The notes: a model not told the origin generated them from the letters alone. A stretch of 55,278 nt of DNA from Rhodospirillales bacterium (GCA_021775005.1 JAJFIK010000085.1:1-55278); one strand, 5' to 3'; numbered from the stretch's first letter, positions 1 to 7,567 are shown. Numbers and translations are program-made.

Positions 1-399
<399 letters not shown>

Positions 400-566
400 T
401 CTCGTCCTCTTCCTCGTGTGAACATGAGGGGTGAGGCGAAAGTGTTAAGCCGGCACCTATAATACTGATAAAAGTACTTCACGCATTTCGGCTTCGGCCG
501 GGGCGCGGTGAAGGAACACGTCGGAACACCCTCCTTGTATGAGCTTTTCAATAGAGCCTCTTTGCC
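400..566 (+). other. 23S-5S internal transcribed spacer
   Basis: About 165 bases without a gene. A long inverted repeat pairs CTTCAC near 478-483 with GTGAAG near 508-513 around a G+C-rich loop. It probably helps process the 23S and 5S precursors. No tRNA is found here. Confidence 0.6.
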
Positions 567-684
567 GGCCTGGTGGTCTTAGCGAAGTGGCTGCACCCGA
601 TCCCATCCCGAACTCGGAAGTGAAACGCTTCAGCGCCGATGGTACTGCATCTTAAGGTGTGGGAGAGTAGGTCGCTGCCAGGCC
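567..684 (+). rRNA. rrf: 5S rRNA
   Basis: The terminal helix is clear: GGCCTGG at the 5' end pairs with CCAGGCC at 678-684. Between them lie the conserved loop-A and loop-B sequences (CCCGATCCCATCCCGAACTC at about 597-616) and the GGGAGAGTAGGTCGCTGCC 3' arm. The length, about 118 nt, is normal. It is the last RNA of the rRNA operon here: no tRNA-fMet follows directly, unlike many alphaproteobacterial operons. Confidence 0.95.
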
Positions 685-710
685 TGCTAAGCGGCTCTGT
701 TGAAAGTAAT

Positions 711-768
711 TACAAGGTAATCCCTCCAAACACGCGATTTCAGATCCAGAAAACCGCCGATGGCTCAC
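711..768 (+). repeat. 58-bp rRNA-tail repeat, copy 1
   Basis: This stretch, from TACAAGGTAATCCC to the left arm of the terminator, recurs at 2845-2902 with one mismatch (T at 761, C in the other copy). It begins 26 bases after the 5S gene. The two copies bracket the metal-related gene cassette. The similarity stops abruptly at both ends, and the terminator loops differ. Confidence 0.95.
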
Positions 769-786
769 GCCTCGGCGGTTTTTTTG
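751..786 (+). terminator. rRNA operon terminator
   Basis: The stem AACCGCCGA (752-760) pairs with TCGGCGGTT (772-780), and the transcript continues into a run of seven T on the plus strand. This is a strong Rho-independent terminator for the rRNA operon. From here to 968 no gene is seen. Confidence 0.9.
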
Positions 787-968
787 TAATCGAAACCAAC
801 GGGGAAAACCACTGCGTGACGCCATTTCAGCACGCCCTCCAAGCGGTCAGACCTTGCTTGGTCACGATGAATTCGTCCGGCTTGATGAAGACAGCTTCCG
901 ATCCATTGCCTCCCTCAACCCCGGAGCGGGGAGTGGCAGGTCGTAGGGGACGACATTTATCGGCGTAT

Positions 969-1376
969 TTAAGACGACCCCTGAAGCCAAAGATAAATCG
1001 GAAGCGCGAGATAGGCGGCACTCAGGCTGATGAGCCAGATGCCAAAAGACGCAGATAATATCCACGTGTTCCAGCGGTGGGCGGAGGCGCATTGGGCGGC
1101 GAGCTTGGGGTCCGTGGGGCAAAAGCGTCCAGGCCGGAATAAAAGCCATGCGGCAAGCGCCATGGCAACGCCGCTAATGCCGAACAAGATCAGTTTGTTT
1201 TCTGCCAACACCGTCAATAAAGGCAGGTTGGCAAATAGTGCCGCGGAAACCGCGCCAAAGCCAAGCGTTACCAAAGCGATGGGAAGCGCGCAGCAAACAA
1301 GTGTGGTGGCCGAAGTGAACAAAACCAACCATCCCCACGACCGCCGCTCAACAAACGGGATAGCGTCTTTGCTCAA
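969..1376 (-). CDS. MerT-like heavy-metal transport membrane protein
   Basis: Probable inner-membrane metal importer of the MerT type, about 135 residues with three hydrophobic segments. Seen: a vicinal Cys pair in the first membrane segment (VCCALP) and a second Cys pair in the loop after membrane segment two (FCPTDP and QCASAH), the pattern used by MerT to pass Hg(II) from MerP to the cytosol. The start chosen is a TTG at 1376 that overlaps the upstream stop as TTGA, with AGAGG nine bases before it; another TTG at 1394 is possible. It is the last gene of a three-gene minus-strand operon. No MerA reductase is present, and the operator is copper-type, so the metal may not be mercury. Confidence 0.75.
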   Translation of the reverse strand: MSKDAIPFVERRSWGWLVLFTSATTLVCCALPIALVTLGFGAVSAALFANLPLLTVLAENKLILFGISGVAMALAAWLLFRPGRFCPTDPKLAAQCASAHRWNTWILSASFGIWLISLSAAYLALPIYLWLQGSS

Positions 1377-1696
1377 CTGTCGTTGCCTCTGCAAGTCTCC
1401 TCGCCGGTGCTGACCTCGGCCATACTGCGATAGGTAAAGCCGCGATCAAGAAACAGTTCGGTAAGCTGCTCGTCGGTGAAAACAACATCACGACTAGCGC
1501 AAACAGAAATCAGTCCGGCGTCAAGATCAGCATTGGCGGAAGATACGCCGTCAATATTACGCAAGGCGGATTCAGATGTCGCCGCACAGAAGGGGCAGGT
1601 CATGCCGTCAACGCGAAACTCATAGCCCACTTCCTCGGCTAGTGACGGTGCGATGCCACCAAGAATCAGGGCCACTGCCAAAACCATTCGTCTCAT
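1373..1696 (-). CDS. MerP-like periplasmic metal-binding protein (HMA domain)
   Basis: A 107-residue exported protein. Residues 1-20 form a signal peptide ending in SLA. The mature part is one heavy-metal-associated domain with the metal site GMTCPFC (Cys34 and Cys37), followed by the usual pattern of the fold. Two extra cysteines (about 67 and 103) are atypical for MerP. It would bind a soft metal ion in the periplasm and hand it to the MerT-like protein encoded next, whose start overlaps this stop. The ATG has AAGGA eight bases upstream. It begins 21 bases after the outer-membrane protein gene, so it is most likely co-transcribed. Confidence 0.82.
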   Translation of the reverse strand: MRRMVLAVALILGGIAPSLAEEVGYEFRVDGMTCPFCAATSESALRNIDGVSSANADLDAGLISVCASRDVVFTDEQLTELFLDRGFTYRSMAEVSTGEETCRGNDS

Positions 1697-1717
1697 TGTC
1701 GTATTCCTTTCACGCTC

Positions 1718-2596
1718 TCAAAAGTTTACCCGAAGCCCGGCTCTTACGCTAAAATCTTTTTCCAGCCCGGTGCCATTCATGGATTGAGCTATCGGCACCA
1801 AAAGCGCTACATCGGCAATCCAGCGCCGTGCCGCCAATTGGAACGTTGGACCCGCCACCAGAAACTGCCCGCCTGAATTAGGGTTGGTGACGCTGAGAAC
1901 CTCGGCTTCCCCCATGGTTACTGCCGCGCCTTCAATCCCGGCATAGACAAATACCGGGTTGTCGCGATCCCATGCTGCCACCGTAATCCGCCGTTGGTAG
2001 GAGACCTCCAAGCGCGCCGCGCTGCCCGCCTGAAATCCGTTCGCTTCGCCATTATGGCGATAGCTGATCTGGCCGTCCAAATTCATCCGTGTCGTGGCAT
2101 AGGTCGCCACCACACCGCCGAACGTATCCCAGCCGCCGCTTCCCAACTGGAGCGGTTGCGGTAGGCGGCCCAAACTGTCGCGCACATTGTCATCACCGGT
2201 GGGGGCTTCAAACCCGAGAAAAGGCGCGATGCGAAAGGTGCGGCCCGGGCCATCCCGCTGATAGATTGAATAGCGCGCAAAAAATCGTGCATCGCTAAAC
2301 CCGCTGGACGATCTCGCTCCGCCGGGCATCTCCAGGCGCTTGGTGCTGAACGGCACTATCCCGAAGACCGCTAGGCGAGGGCTGATGCCGTAGACGCCAA
2401 CAGCGGTATATGAGTGCGCGGTGAATGTGGTGCCGCCAAGGCTGGCTTCATCATAACCGGCCACCAAGCGGGTTATCGCCTCGCCCTCGCTGATGGGAAG
2501 CGCGGTGTTGAATGTCACCGGCGCGGCAAACGTGGGCGCTGCTCCCAACAAGGCCATGAGCACGGTGAGCGCTACTTTTTGATACTTCAAGTTCAT
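1718..2596 (-). CDS. Predicted outer-membrane beta-barrel protein of a metal operon
   Basis: A 292-residue protein with a signal peptide (to about residue 24, TFAA). The rest is made of alternating amphipathic strands and ends in an aromatic residue (GLRVNF), typical of outer-membrane barrels. It resembles the transporter-like barrels (phenol-degradation MetA type) often seen beside metal genes; that family assignment is by general pattern only. As first gene of the operon it may serve as the entry or exit channel for the metal handled by the MerP/MerT-like pair. The start is uncertain: AGGAG lies one base from the ATG at 2596 but seven bases from a TTG at codon 3. Confidence 0.65.
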   Translation of the reverse strand: MNLKYQKVALTVLMALLGAAPTFAAPVTFNTALPISEGEAITRLVAGYDEASLGGTTFTAHSYTAVGVYGISPRLAVFGIVPFSTKRLEMPGGARSSSGFSDARFFARYSIYQRDGPGRTFRIAPFLGFEAPTGDDNVRDSLGRLPQPLQLGSGGWDTFGGVVATYATTRMNLDGQISYRHNGEANGFQAGSAARLEVSYQRRITVAAWDRDNPVFVYAGIEGAAVTMGEAEVLSVTNPNSGGQFLVAGPTFQLAARRWIADVALLVPIAQSMNGTGLEKDFSVRAGLRVNF

Positions 2597-2719
2597 GCTC
2601 CTATGATGCAGCCTGTAGTCCCTACAGGTACAAGGAACCTGTGTCTGAACCGCAAATTTCGCAGCAGGTCTGAGTACAAAACAACGACTGGATGCTTACC
2701 TGCGGCCCATAGTCCTGAT

Positions 2720-2750
2720 TACCTAGACCTTCCAGTAGGGGTAAGGTCAA
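2720..2750 (-). promoter_or_regulatory. CueR/MerR-family metal-responsive promoter
   Basis: Read on the minus strand: -35 TTGACC (2750-2745), a 19-base spacer and -10 TAGGTA (2725-2720). The spacer contains an imperfect dyad, ACCTTAC and GGAAGGT, almost the ACCTTCC/GGAAGGT operator of copper-sensing CueR/HmrR regulators. The overlong 19-base spacer is the hallmark of promoters activated by DNA twisting by a MerR-family protein. It faces the barrel-MerP-MerT operon starting at 2596. No MerR-family gene is found in the window. Confidence 0.8.
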
Positions 2751-2792
2751 GATACCGATGCGAAGGCGTCGATTTCACCTCCCGCCTTCTGC

Positions 2793-2854
2793 TATGATGC
2801 CTGCATCAACTGGAGGGGCCAATGATCAGATTTCTGATGGCACATACAAGGTAA
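2793..2854 (+). other. Divergent -10, RBS and 10-codon micro-ORF ending in the repeat
   Basis: On the plus strand beyond the metal operator there is a TATGAT box (2793-2798), a strong ribosome site TGGAGGGG (2811-2818) and an ATG at 2822. The frame reads 10 codons and stops at 2852-2854, inside repeat copy 2, which begins at 2845. In CueR/MerR loci the regulator gene usually starts at this place. The residues do not match a MerR N-terminus, so this may be a leader peptide, or the beginning of a gene cut by the recombination that created the repeat. Confidence 0.4.
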
Positions 2855-2902
2855 TCCCTCCAAACACGCGATTTCAGATCCAGAAAACCGCCGACGGCTC
2901 AC
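2845..2902 (+). repeat. 58-bp rRNA-tail repeat, copy 2
   Basis: Identical to 711-768 except for one base. It again leads into a terminator stem but is preceded by no 5S gene. The upstream similarity starts exactly at TACAAGG, which points to a recombination or insertion junction. The 397 bases from 2597 to 2993 hold only this repeat, the metal promoter, the micro-ORF and the terminator. Confidence 0.95.
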
Positions 2903-2931
2903 TACTCTTGAGTGGCCACGGCGGTTTTTTT
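2884..2931 (+). terminator. Terminator in repeat copy 2
   Basis: AACCGCC (2886-2892) pairs with GGCGGTT (2920-2926), followed by seven T. The loop contains its own stem (CACT/AGTG), unlike the loop of copy 1. It would terminate plus-strand transcription before the HNH gene. Confidence 0.85.
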
Positions 2932-2993
2932 GCGTTTTGCCGCTGCATGGTGGTAGCGTTTATAACTAGGTTGCAACCGGCAAGAGACATGTT

Positions 2994-3740
2994 GTGGACG
3001 AAATTATTGCGCAGATGCGAGAACTTCTTACCCAGCTAGAAGCAAATACAGACCGGGGCGTGGCCGCGACACAAACAGGTGCACTGACGGGACTGGAGTT
3101 GCCTGACATTATCTGCGACGTAGTAGACCTTCTACTACCTGAGCTAAAGCCTTATGAAGCCGCATTCTATCTATACATGCTACGACACTCGATTGTCCGG
3201 ACAGGAAAACCGTTCTGCAAGATCAGTCGGCGGGGAATGCAGGGCATTGTGCAATCGGCATACTCAGGATCTAAAAAGGGAATCACAAAAGAAAGTTCAA
3301 AGGGCGGGCCAAAAACAGTGGGAGTGATGAGCTACAACACAGTTCAAGTCACATTGAAGCAACTGCAAGAAATTGGAGCCGTTCGGCAAGACGGTGAGCC
3401 AAACAATGACGGTACGCTATATCGAGTGTTTCTTCCCGCGGAGATTGAAGTCTGTGAACGCCGACGCGCCTCTAGAACGCGTCGAGCGGATAGTCGTCCA
3501 CTGGATACGAACGTGGATTTTTACAACATCAAAGAAAACCGTTTAAAGGTATATGAGCGCGATGATTATAAGTGCAATTACTGCGACAAGCAGCTTACAC
3601 AATATACCGCAACGCTCGATCATGTAGTGCCGGTCAAAGAAGGTGGCGATAACTCCGCAGGCAATCTTGTTACATCTTGCCTCCAATGCAATTCGAGAAA
3701 GAATTCAAGGCCTGTTGGTGAATTCCTGGCTGACAAGTGA
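2994..3740 (+). CDS. Winged-helix / HNH endonuclease fusion protein
   Basis: A 248-residue predicted DNA-binding nuclease. Residues about 35-150 resemble the winged-helix domain common in mobile-element replication and regulatory proteins (KPYEAAFYLYMLRHS, then NTVQVTLKQLQEIGAV as recognition helix and wing). The C-terminal part is a complete HNH domain: CxxC at 194/197, DH at 209-210 with Asn224, and CLQCN with Cys229, Cys232 and Lys236. The start is GTG; an ATG five bases upstream is out of frame. Its codons are visibly richer in A and T than those of the neighbours, suggesting transfer. It stands alone directly after the second rRNA-tail terminator. Specificity and role (defence, homing, mobile-element maintenance) are unknown. 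Confidence 0.8.
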   Translation: MDEIIAQMRELLTQLEANTDRGVAATQTGALTGLELPDIICDVVDLLLPELKPYEAAFYLYMLRHSIVRTGKPFCKISRRGMQGIVQSAYSGSKKGITKESSKGGPKTVGVMSYNTVQVTLKQLQEIGAVRQDGEPNNDGTLYRVFLPAEIEVCERRRASRTRRADSRPLDTNVDFYNIKENRLKVYERDDYKCNYCDKQLTQYTATLDHVVPVKEGGDNSAGNLVTSCLQCNSRKNSRPVGEFLADK

Positions 3741-3792
3741 ACCGAGCTAAGAGCGTACAACAAATACGCTCACCCCGAGGAAGCCTTCCCCC

Positions 3793-4103
3793 ATGCCGAA
3801 ATTTATTCTTACCTATCACGGTGGCACTCCGCCCGCGACGCCGGAAGACGGCAAAGCCATGATGGCGCGCTGGCAGGAATGGGTCGCCGCCAACAGCGCC
3901 GCGCTGGTTGAGCCGCAGAACCCTTTGGGCAAAACCTGGACCTGGACGCCAATGGCGCGCGCGAAGGCAGCGCCAATCCATGCAATGGCTACTCCATATT
4001 AGAGGCCGCCGATCTGGAAGCCGCGCTCGCTATTGCAAAATCCTGCCCCTTTGCTGAAATGGGCACCATGGAAGTATCGCCGATCATGCAAATGCCGGGT
4101 TAG
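3793..4103 (+). pseudogene. YCII-family protein, frameshifted
   Basis: The N-terminal half (MPKFILTYHGGTPP to NPLGKTWT) and the C-terminal half (LDANGAREGSANPCNGYSIL to EVSPIMQMPG) of a YCII-related domain of about 103 residues lie in two different frames. The switch occurs near 3930-3950, within a TGGACCTGGACG repeat, and equals loss of one base. The first frame alone would give 69 residues with an unrelated tail. Both halves keep full family-like coding character, so the lesion is recent or a sequencing error. Intact members are small proteins of unclear function, some enzymatic, with a conserved His (His9 here). Confidence 0.8.
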
Positions 4104-4149
4104 GGAGCAGAGCGATGAGACTTAGCGTAAGACTTAGCGAAATACCCGC

Positions 4150-4986
4150 ATGGATCAGGCTGTGACCGCATCGGGGCGCATTGAAACCAGCTTCGGGGCC
4201 ATTGCTTATGAGGATAGCGGCGGCGATGGCCCAGTTGTTGTCTTGATCCACGGCAATTCGGGAAGCCGGCGCATCTATGCCAAGCAATTTCAAAGCGACC
4301 TAGTCCAATCCCATCGCCTCATCGCATTTGATCTGCCCGGCCACGGCGAAAGCGACAATGCTGTTGACCCGCAGGCGACCTATTATATCGCCGGGTTCGC
4401 CACAGCGCTCATGGAGGCGCTCGCTGGCCTGGGCGTGAAACAAGCCGCGCTGGTGGGCTGGTCGCTTGGCGGGCATATCGCGCTGGAGTTGATGGCGCGC
4501 TGGCCCGGTGCAAGCGGCGCATTCATTTTTGGCGCGCCCCCCATTCCCAATGATGTTGAGCGGGCCATGAGTGCCTTTCTGCCCGGCGATCATGCGGGCC
4601 TGCCGTTTGAAGAACATTTTGATGCGGCTATGGCAACGCAGTTTGCCCAAATGAGTTTTGCAGATCCGGCATCCGTTGAGCCGTGGATGGTTGAAGACGC
4701 CTTGCGCACTGACGGGCGCTTTCGGCCCTTGTCGCTGCAAGGGGCCATGGCGGGGCGCAATCTTGATGAAGAGAAAATCGTCGGCGAATCTGCGCTCCCC
4801 CTCGCTGTTCTCCATGGCGAGCACGACAGCTTTGTCAGCCTGGCATTCCTTCGCAGCGTGACCTATCGCAACCTGTGGCGCGGCGAGGTGCAGGTGCTCA
4901 AAGGGGCCGGGCACACCCCGCAGTGGGAAGCGCCCGGCGAATTTAACGCACTGCTCCAAGAATTCCTGGGCGAGACCTCCAGTTAG
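4150..4986 (+). CDS. Alpha/beta hydrolase
   Basis: A 278-residue cytoplasmic hydrolase without a signal peptide. The fold's landmarks are present: oxyanion region LIHGNSGS (33-39), the nucleophile elbow GWSLGG with Ser105, acid Asp226 (HGEHDSF) and His255 (GAGHTPQWE), so the triad is complete. The lid region (about 130-205) differs from well-known families, and the substrate cannot be named. Close relatives are annotated as hydrolases of esters or ring-cleavage products. It follows the broken YCII gene by 46 bases, which contain a 12-base tandem duplication. Its stop is only three bases from the stop of the convergent gene. Confidence 0.85.
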   Translation: MDQAVTASGRIETSFGAIAYEDSGGDGPVVVLIHGNSGSRRIYAKQFQSDLVQSHRLIAFDLPGHGESDNAVDPQATYYIAGFATALMEALAGLGVKQAALVGWSLGGHIALELMARWPGASGAFIFGAPPIPNDVERAMSAFLPGDHAGLPFEEHFDAAMATQFAQMSFADPASVEPWMVEDALRTDGRFRPLSLQGAMAGRNLDEEKIVGESALPLAVLHGEHDSFVSLAFLRSVTYRNLWRGEVQVLKGAGHTPQWEAPGEFNALLQEFLGETSS

Positions 4987-4989
4987 GAC

Positions 4990-5817
4990 CTAGTGCGCCA
5001 CCAGTGGAATATCGATCGTATCACCCAGGTAGCCGACACTTAGTCTATGCGGATCGGGCTGCCCTGGGGCAATGCGGAAGCTTAAATGCGTTGTGCGTTT
5101 GAGGGAATCCCCAAGCTCCCGAACCTGTCCGCCAGCGCCGGAATCAAAGCCCAGTTTATTGCCGGATGCGTCATAGGCAATGATATTTACATCTGGTGTC
5201 CCGTCCGGCAGGTCGCCAACCCGGCGCGCGAAGGTAAGTGATCCGGACCAACCGCCTTCCACATCAAGGGCCAGTCGTGCGCGAATGCCTTCGCCACGGC
5301 TGGTCTTAATGGTCCGTTCAGATTCAAGAGCATTGGGCACGGTATACTGTCCTCTCACTCGCCAAGTATGCTCGGCAAGTACTTCGGCGCTTTCAGTATT
5401 AATCAGTACGCCCCTAAACTCCAAGTCAAGCTCAAGCGTTTCGCCAGGAAACCCTTGTAAGGCGGGCTCATCCTCCATGTGATAGTGGCAGCCGGTGGGG
5501 CGGTCTGGTGTGTACCTATTTTTCGGATTGTCGGCGCAAACGCGGTATCCGTAGGCGGTGCAGACCGGCGGCGGACATCCATCCTGTTGAAATTCATCCT
5601 GACTGATAATGATGTCGCCGCACAGGACGTGGTCGTGACGGGCACCATTAACGAGGTAGCTGCCGCGGATATATTGTCGATACTCACCATTGGCACAGGT
5701 ACCATCATCATTGGCAAAATCGGCTTCAAGCACAAAACGACCTTCCAACATGTTGCCGTTCCATTGGGCGTCCACAACATCAGGGGGAAGTGAGGTAAAT
5801 TGGCCGGTTAGGGGCAT
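4990..5817 (-). CDS. Uncharacterised Cys-containing protein of the DUF2589 operon
   Basis: No family recognised. A 275-residue soluble protein with no signal peptide (start MPLTGQ, GGAG eight bases upstream; an upstream in-frame ATG at 5835 lacks a ribosome site). The N-terminal half carries several cysteines (CANG, VLCGD, GCPPPVC, RVCAD, TGCHYH) and repeated polar strands. The C-terminal half looks like a beta-sandwich (WSGSLTFARRVGD, HLSFRIAPG). It is the last gene of a minus-strand operon behind two DUF2589-type genes, 80 bases after the second. A structural or ligand-binding partner of those proteins is a guess from context only. Confidence 0.6.
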   Translation of the reverse strand: MPLTGQFTSLPPDVVDAQWNGNMLEGRFVLEADFANDDGTCANGEYRQYIRGSYLVNGARHDHVLCGDIIISQDEFQQDGCPPPVCTAYGYRVCADNPKNRYTPDRPTGCHYHMEDEPALQGFPGETLELDLEFRGVLINTESAEVLAEHTWRVRGQYTVPNALESERTIKTSRGEGIRARLALDVEGGWSGSLTFARRVGDLPDGTPDVNIIAYDASGNKLGFDSGAGGQVRELGDSLKRTTHLSFRIAPGQPDPHRLSVGYLGDTIDIPLVAH

Positions 5818-5897
5818 GTCACATCTCCATCGCATTGGAAAAATATGGAGACGGCCATTGTGGCCGCCTCCAGTTGGGGGACGAGAAAGAACGCCCG

Positions 5898-6686
5898 CTA
5901 TGCGGCATTGAGTAGGCCGGTTGCGCCGGCTGGAACTTGGGCGCTGAAGCTCTGGCCACTGGCACCGCCGCTTTGTTGCAGTTGCGGATTGGCCAGCTCA
6001 TCATCTTTTTCCGGCCCATCAGGCATGAGCCAGGGGCCCATGTTTTGCGCAAAGGCATCCAAAATGACGCCAAGGCCCTTCGGCATTGCTTGTTGGGTCG
6101 CTTGCACTTGCACGTGGTATTTTGCCGAGTTGCTCTTTTCGAATTTGGAGCTTGCGGACGACTTGTTGGTTTCGTCGTATGAGACGTTGCCTTTGACGGA
6201 GACGGAAAATGGACCAACGCTGAGCTTTGATTCAAAACTTGTTTCCACGCCCAGCTTGGTTTCGGATTCTTGGCTAGTTTCCTCGCCATAGGCGGATTTG
6301 ACTTCCATATCGAAGGTAATGTCGACCAGATCAATGCCCAATGTCGGTATGGGGATGACGGAAATAAGGGGCACTTTGACGATGGAAAGGACTTCTTCAA
6401 TAACGGTCTTTGAGGGGTCCGGATTTCCATTTTCATCTGTACCGGGAAGGATGACGGGCCGGGCCATCTCCATACTGATTTCGATCGGTTTGTAGATCCG
6501 GATCTTTACACCCTTATCTTCCTTCTCAAGGTAGCTGAATCCAGTCTTCAAGATGTAGTCGGCCTGCGTCATGGCCATCTTATTGTTGGCCTCGCAAGCC
6601 GCCATCAACGGCCCACTGATAAGATCTGTCATGGGCAGTCCGGTAAATTGTTGCGCCATGGATACAAGTGCTTTTTCGTCGGCCAT
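5898..6686 (-). CDS. DUF2589 domain-containing protein
   Basis: A 262-residue protein matching the DUF2589 family by pattern. The N-terminal helix motif is AQQFTGLPMTDLISGPLMAA, followed by ADYILKTGF, and the central hallmark is VPLISVIPIPTLGIDLVDI with TFDMEVKS at about residues 103-133. A long beta-rich stretch with many Ser/Thr/Glu residues follows, then a Gln/Gly-rich tail (from about 225) that looks disordered. No signal peptide or membrane segment. Function of the family is unknown; members often occur as adjacent paralogues, as here. AAGGAG precedes the ATG by seven bases. Middle gene of a three-gene operon, 20 bases after the first. Confidence 0.8.
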   Translation of the reverse strand: MADEKALVSMAQQFTGLPMTDLISGPLMAACEANNKMAMTQADYILKTGFSYLEKEDKGVKIRIYKPIEISMEMARPVILPGTDENGNPDPSKTVIEEVLSIVKVPLISVIPIPTLGIDLVDITFDMEVKSAYGEETSQESETKLGVETSFESKLSVGPFSVSVKGNVSYDETNKSSASSKFEKSNSAKYHVQVQATQQAMPKGLGVILDAFAQNMGPWLMPDGPEKDDELANPQLQQSGGASGQSFSAQVPAGATGLLNAA

Positions 6687-6706
6687 TGCCGTCTCCTTCG
6701 GTTTGA

Positions 6707-7255
6707 TTAGCCTGGAATTTCTGCTCTCAACGCACGCTCATATCCGAAGACAACTTCGGCCAACCCCTTTGGAGGGCCTTCATCGGTGATGAGGATTTCG
6801 ACTGTGACGATGTCTTCGTGCAGCTCGTCAGTCTCGGTGTCTTTGCTTTGCTGGCGTTTTGGGGAAACTTTGATGAGGGGGCCCTTTTCTTCGTCGATCA
6901 TGACTTCCATGGTGAAGCGTGCGCGAAGTTCGCTGATCAGAAGGCCTTGGTGCGGCACGAGCGCAATAAGGGGGACGTGGACTGTGTGCGAGACCGGCCC
7001 GTCCTTGGTTTCGCGAGGGAATTCCATCGCGACGGTCTTGGGCACGAGGGGGCGAGGGGTCTCATCTGCGGGCGGCTCAGCTCCATCGCCCGATTCTTGG
7101 GCAATGCCGGTGTTGTCATTGGAAAGCCAGCCAGCAAGATCTTCAGGATGCTCAAAGAACTCAGCAAATATTTCTATATTGCGTTTGCGCACCTGGTCGC
7201 CTGCTTGCACAACAGCGGCTTGGATAGCGGCGACAAAATCATCAAGTGCGATCAC
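6707..7255 (-). CDS. DUF2589-like protein (shorter paralogue)
   Basis: A 182-residue protein, probably starting at GTG (7255). The N-terminal helix (DDFVAAIQAAVVQAGDQV) is followed by an acidic linker and a core VPLIALVPHQGLLISELRAR with FTMEVMIDEE at about 102-130, equivalent to the VPLISVIPIPTL core of the next gene product. It therefore looks like a compact second member of the DUF2589 group. It lacks a signal peptide. It heads the three-gene operon; the 235 bases between it and the tRNA hold the likely promoter, but no clear -35/-10 pair could be chosen. Confidence 0.65.
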   Translation of the reverse strand: MIALDDFVAAIQAAVVQAGDQVRKRNIEIFAEFFEHPEDLAGWLSNDNTGIAQESGDGAEPPADETPRPLVPKTVAMEFPRETKDGPVSHTVHVPLIALVPHQGLLISELRARFTMEVMIDEEKGPLIKVSPKRQQSKDTETDELHEDIVTVEILITDEGPPKGLAEVVFGYERALRAEIPG

Positions 7256-7446
7256 GAGTTGGCCTGCTTTCTAACTCGGAATACGCGCTAAAGTAGCAAT
7301 CCGTCGGAATACTCCCAGCTGGACTCATAAACGAGCACCATGGCAATTCAACTGCCTATAGGTTGTAGATCGAGATTTGAAAATGAGAGAGGCGCCGGTC
7401 AAATTGTGCCGCCGAAGACCAAATACATGTCGCGCGAAGTGAGTGC

Positions 7447-7475
7447 TTGCTTCTGTTCCGCCGAGGGTCTACATA
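7447..7475 (+). promoter_or_regulatory. Promoter of tRNA-fMet
   Basis: TTGCTT (7447-7452), a 17-base spacer and TACATA (7470-7475) lie 15 bases before the tRNA. This fits a housekeeping sigma-70 promoter placing the start of transcription about nine bases upstream of the mature tRNA. Identification is by consensus only. Confidence 0.5.
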
Positions 7476-7490
7476 CCGCTTTCGCTTTGG

Positions 7491-7567
<77 letters not shown>

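Noticed and set aside
919-931. CCCCG/CGGGG hairpin after the MerT-like gene as terminator
   Set aside because: Five-pair stem with a three-base loop and no T run on the minus strand.
827-1021. Minus-strand ORF behind the MerT-like gene
   Set aside because: It overlaps the MerT-like coding end, has no ribosome site and no family-like composition.
2822-2854. Start of a MerR-family regulator gene
   Set aside because: The ten codons do not fit the conserved MerR N-terminus; kept only as a micro-ORF.
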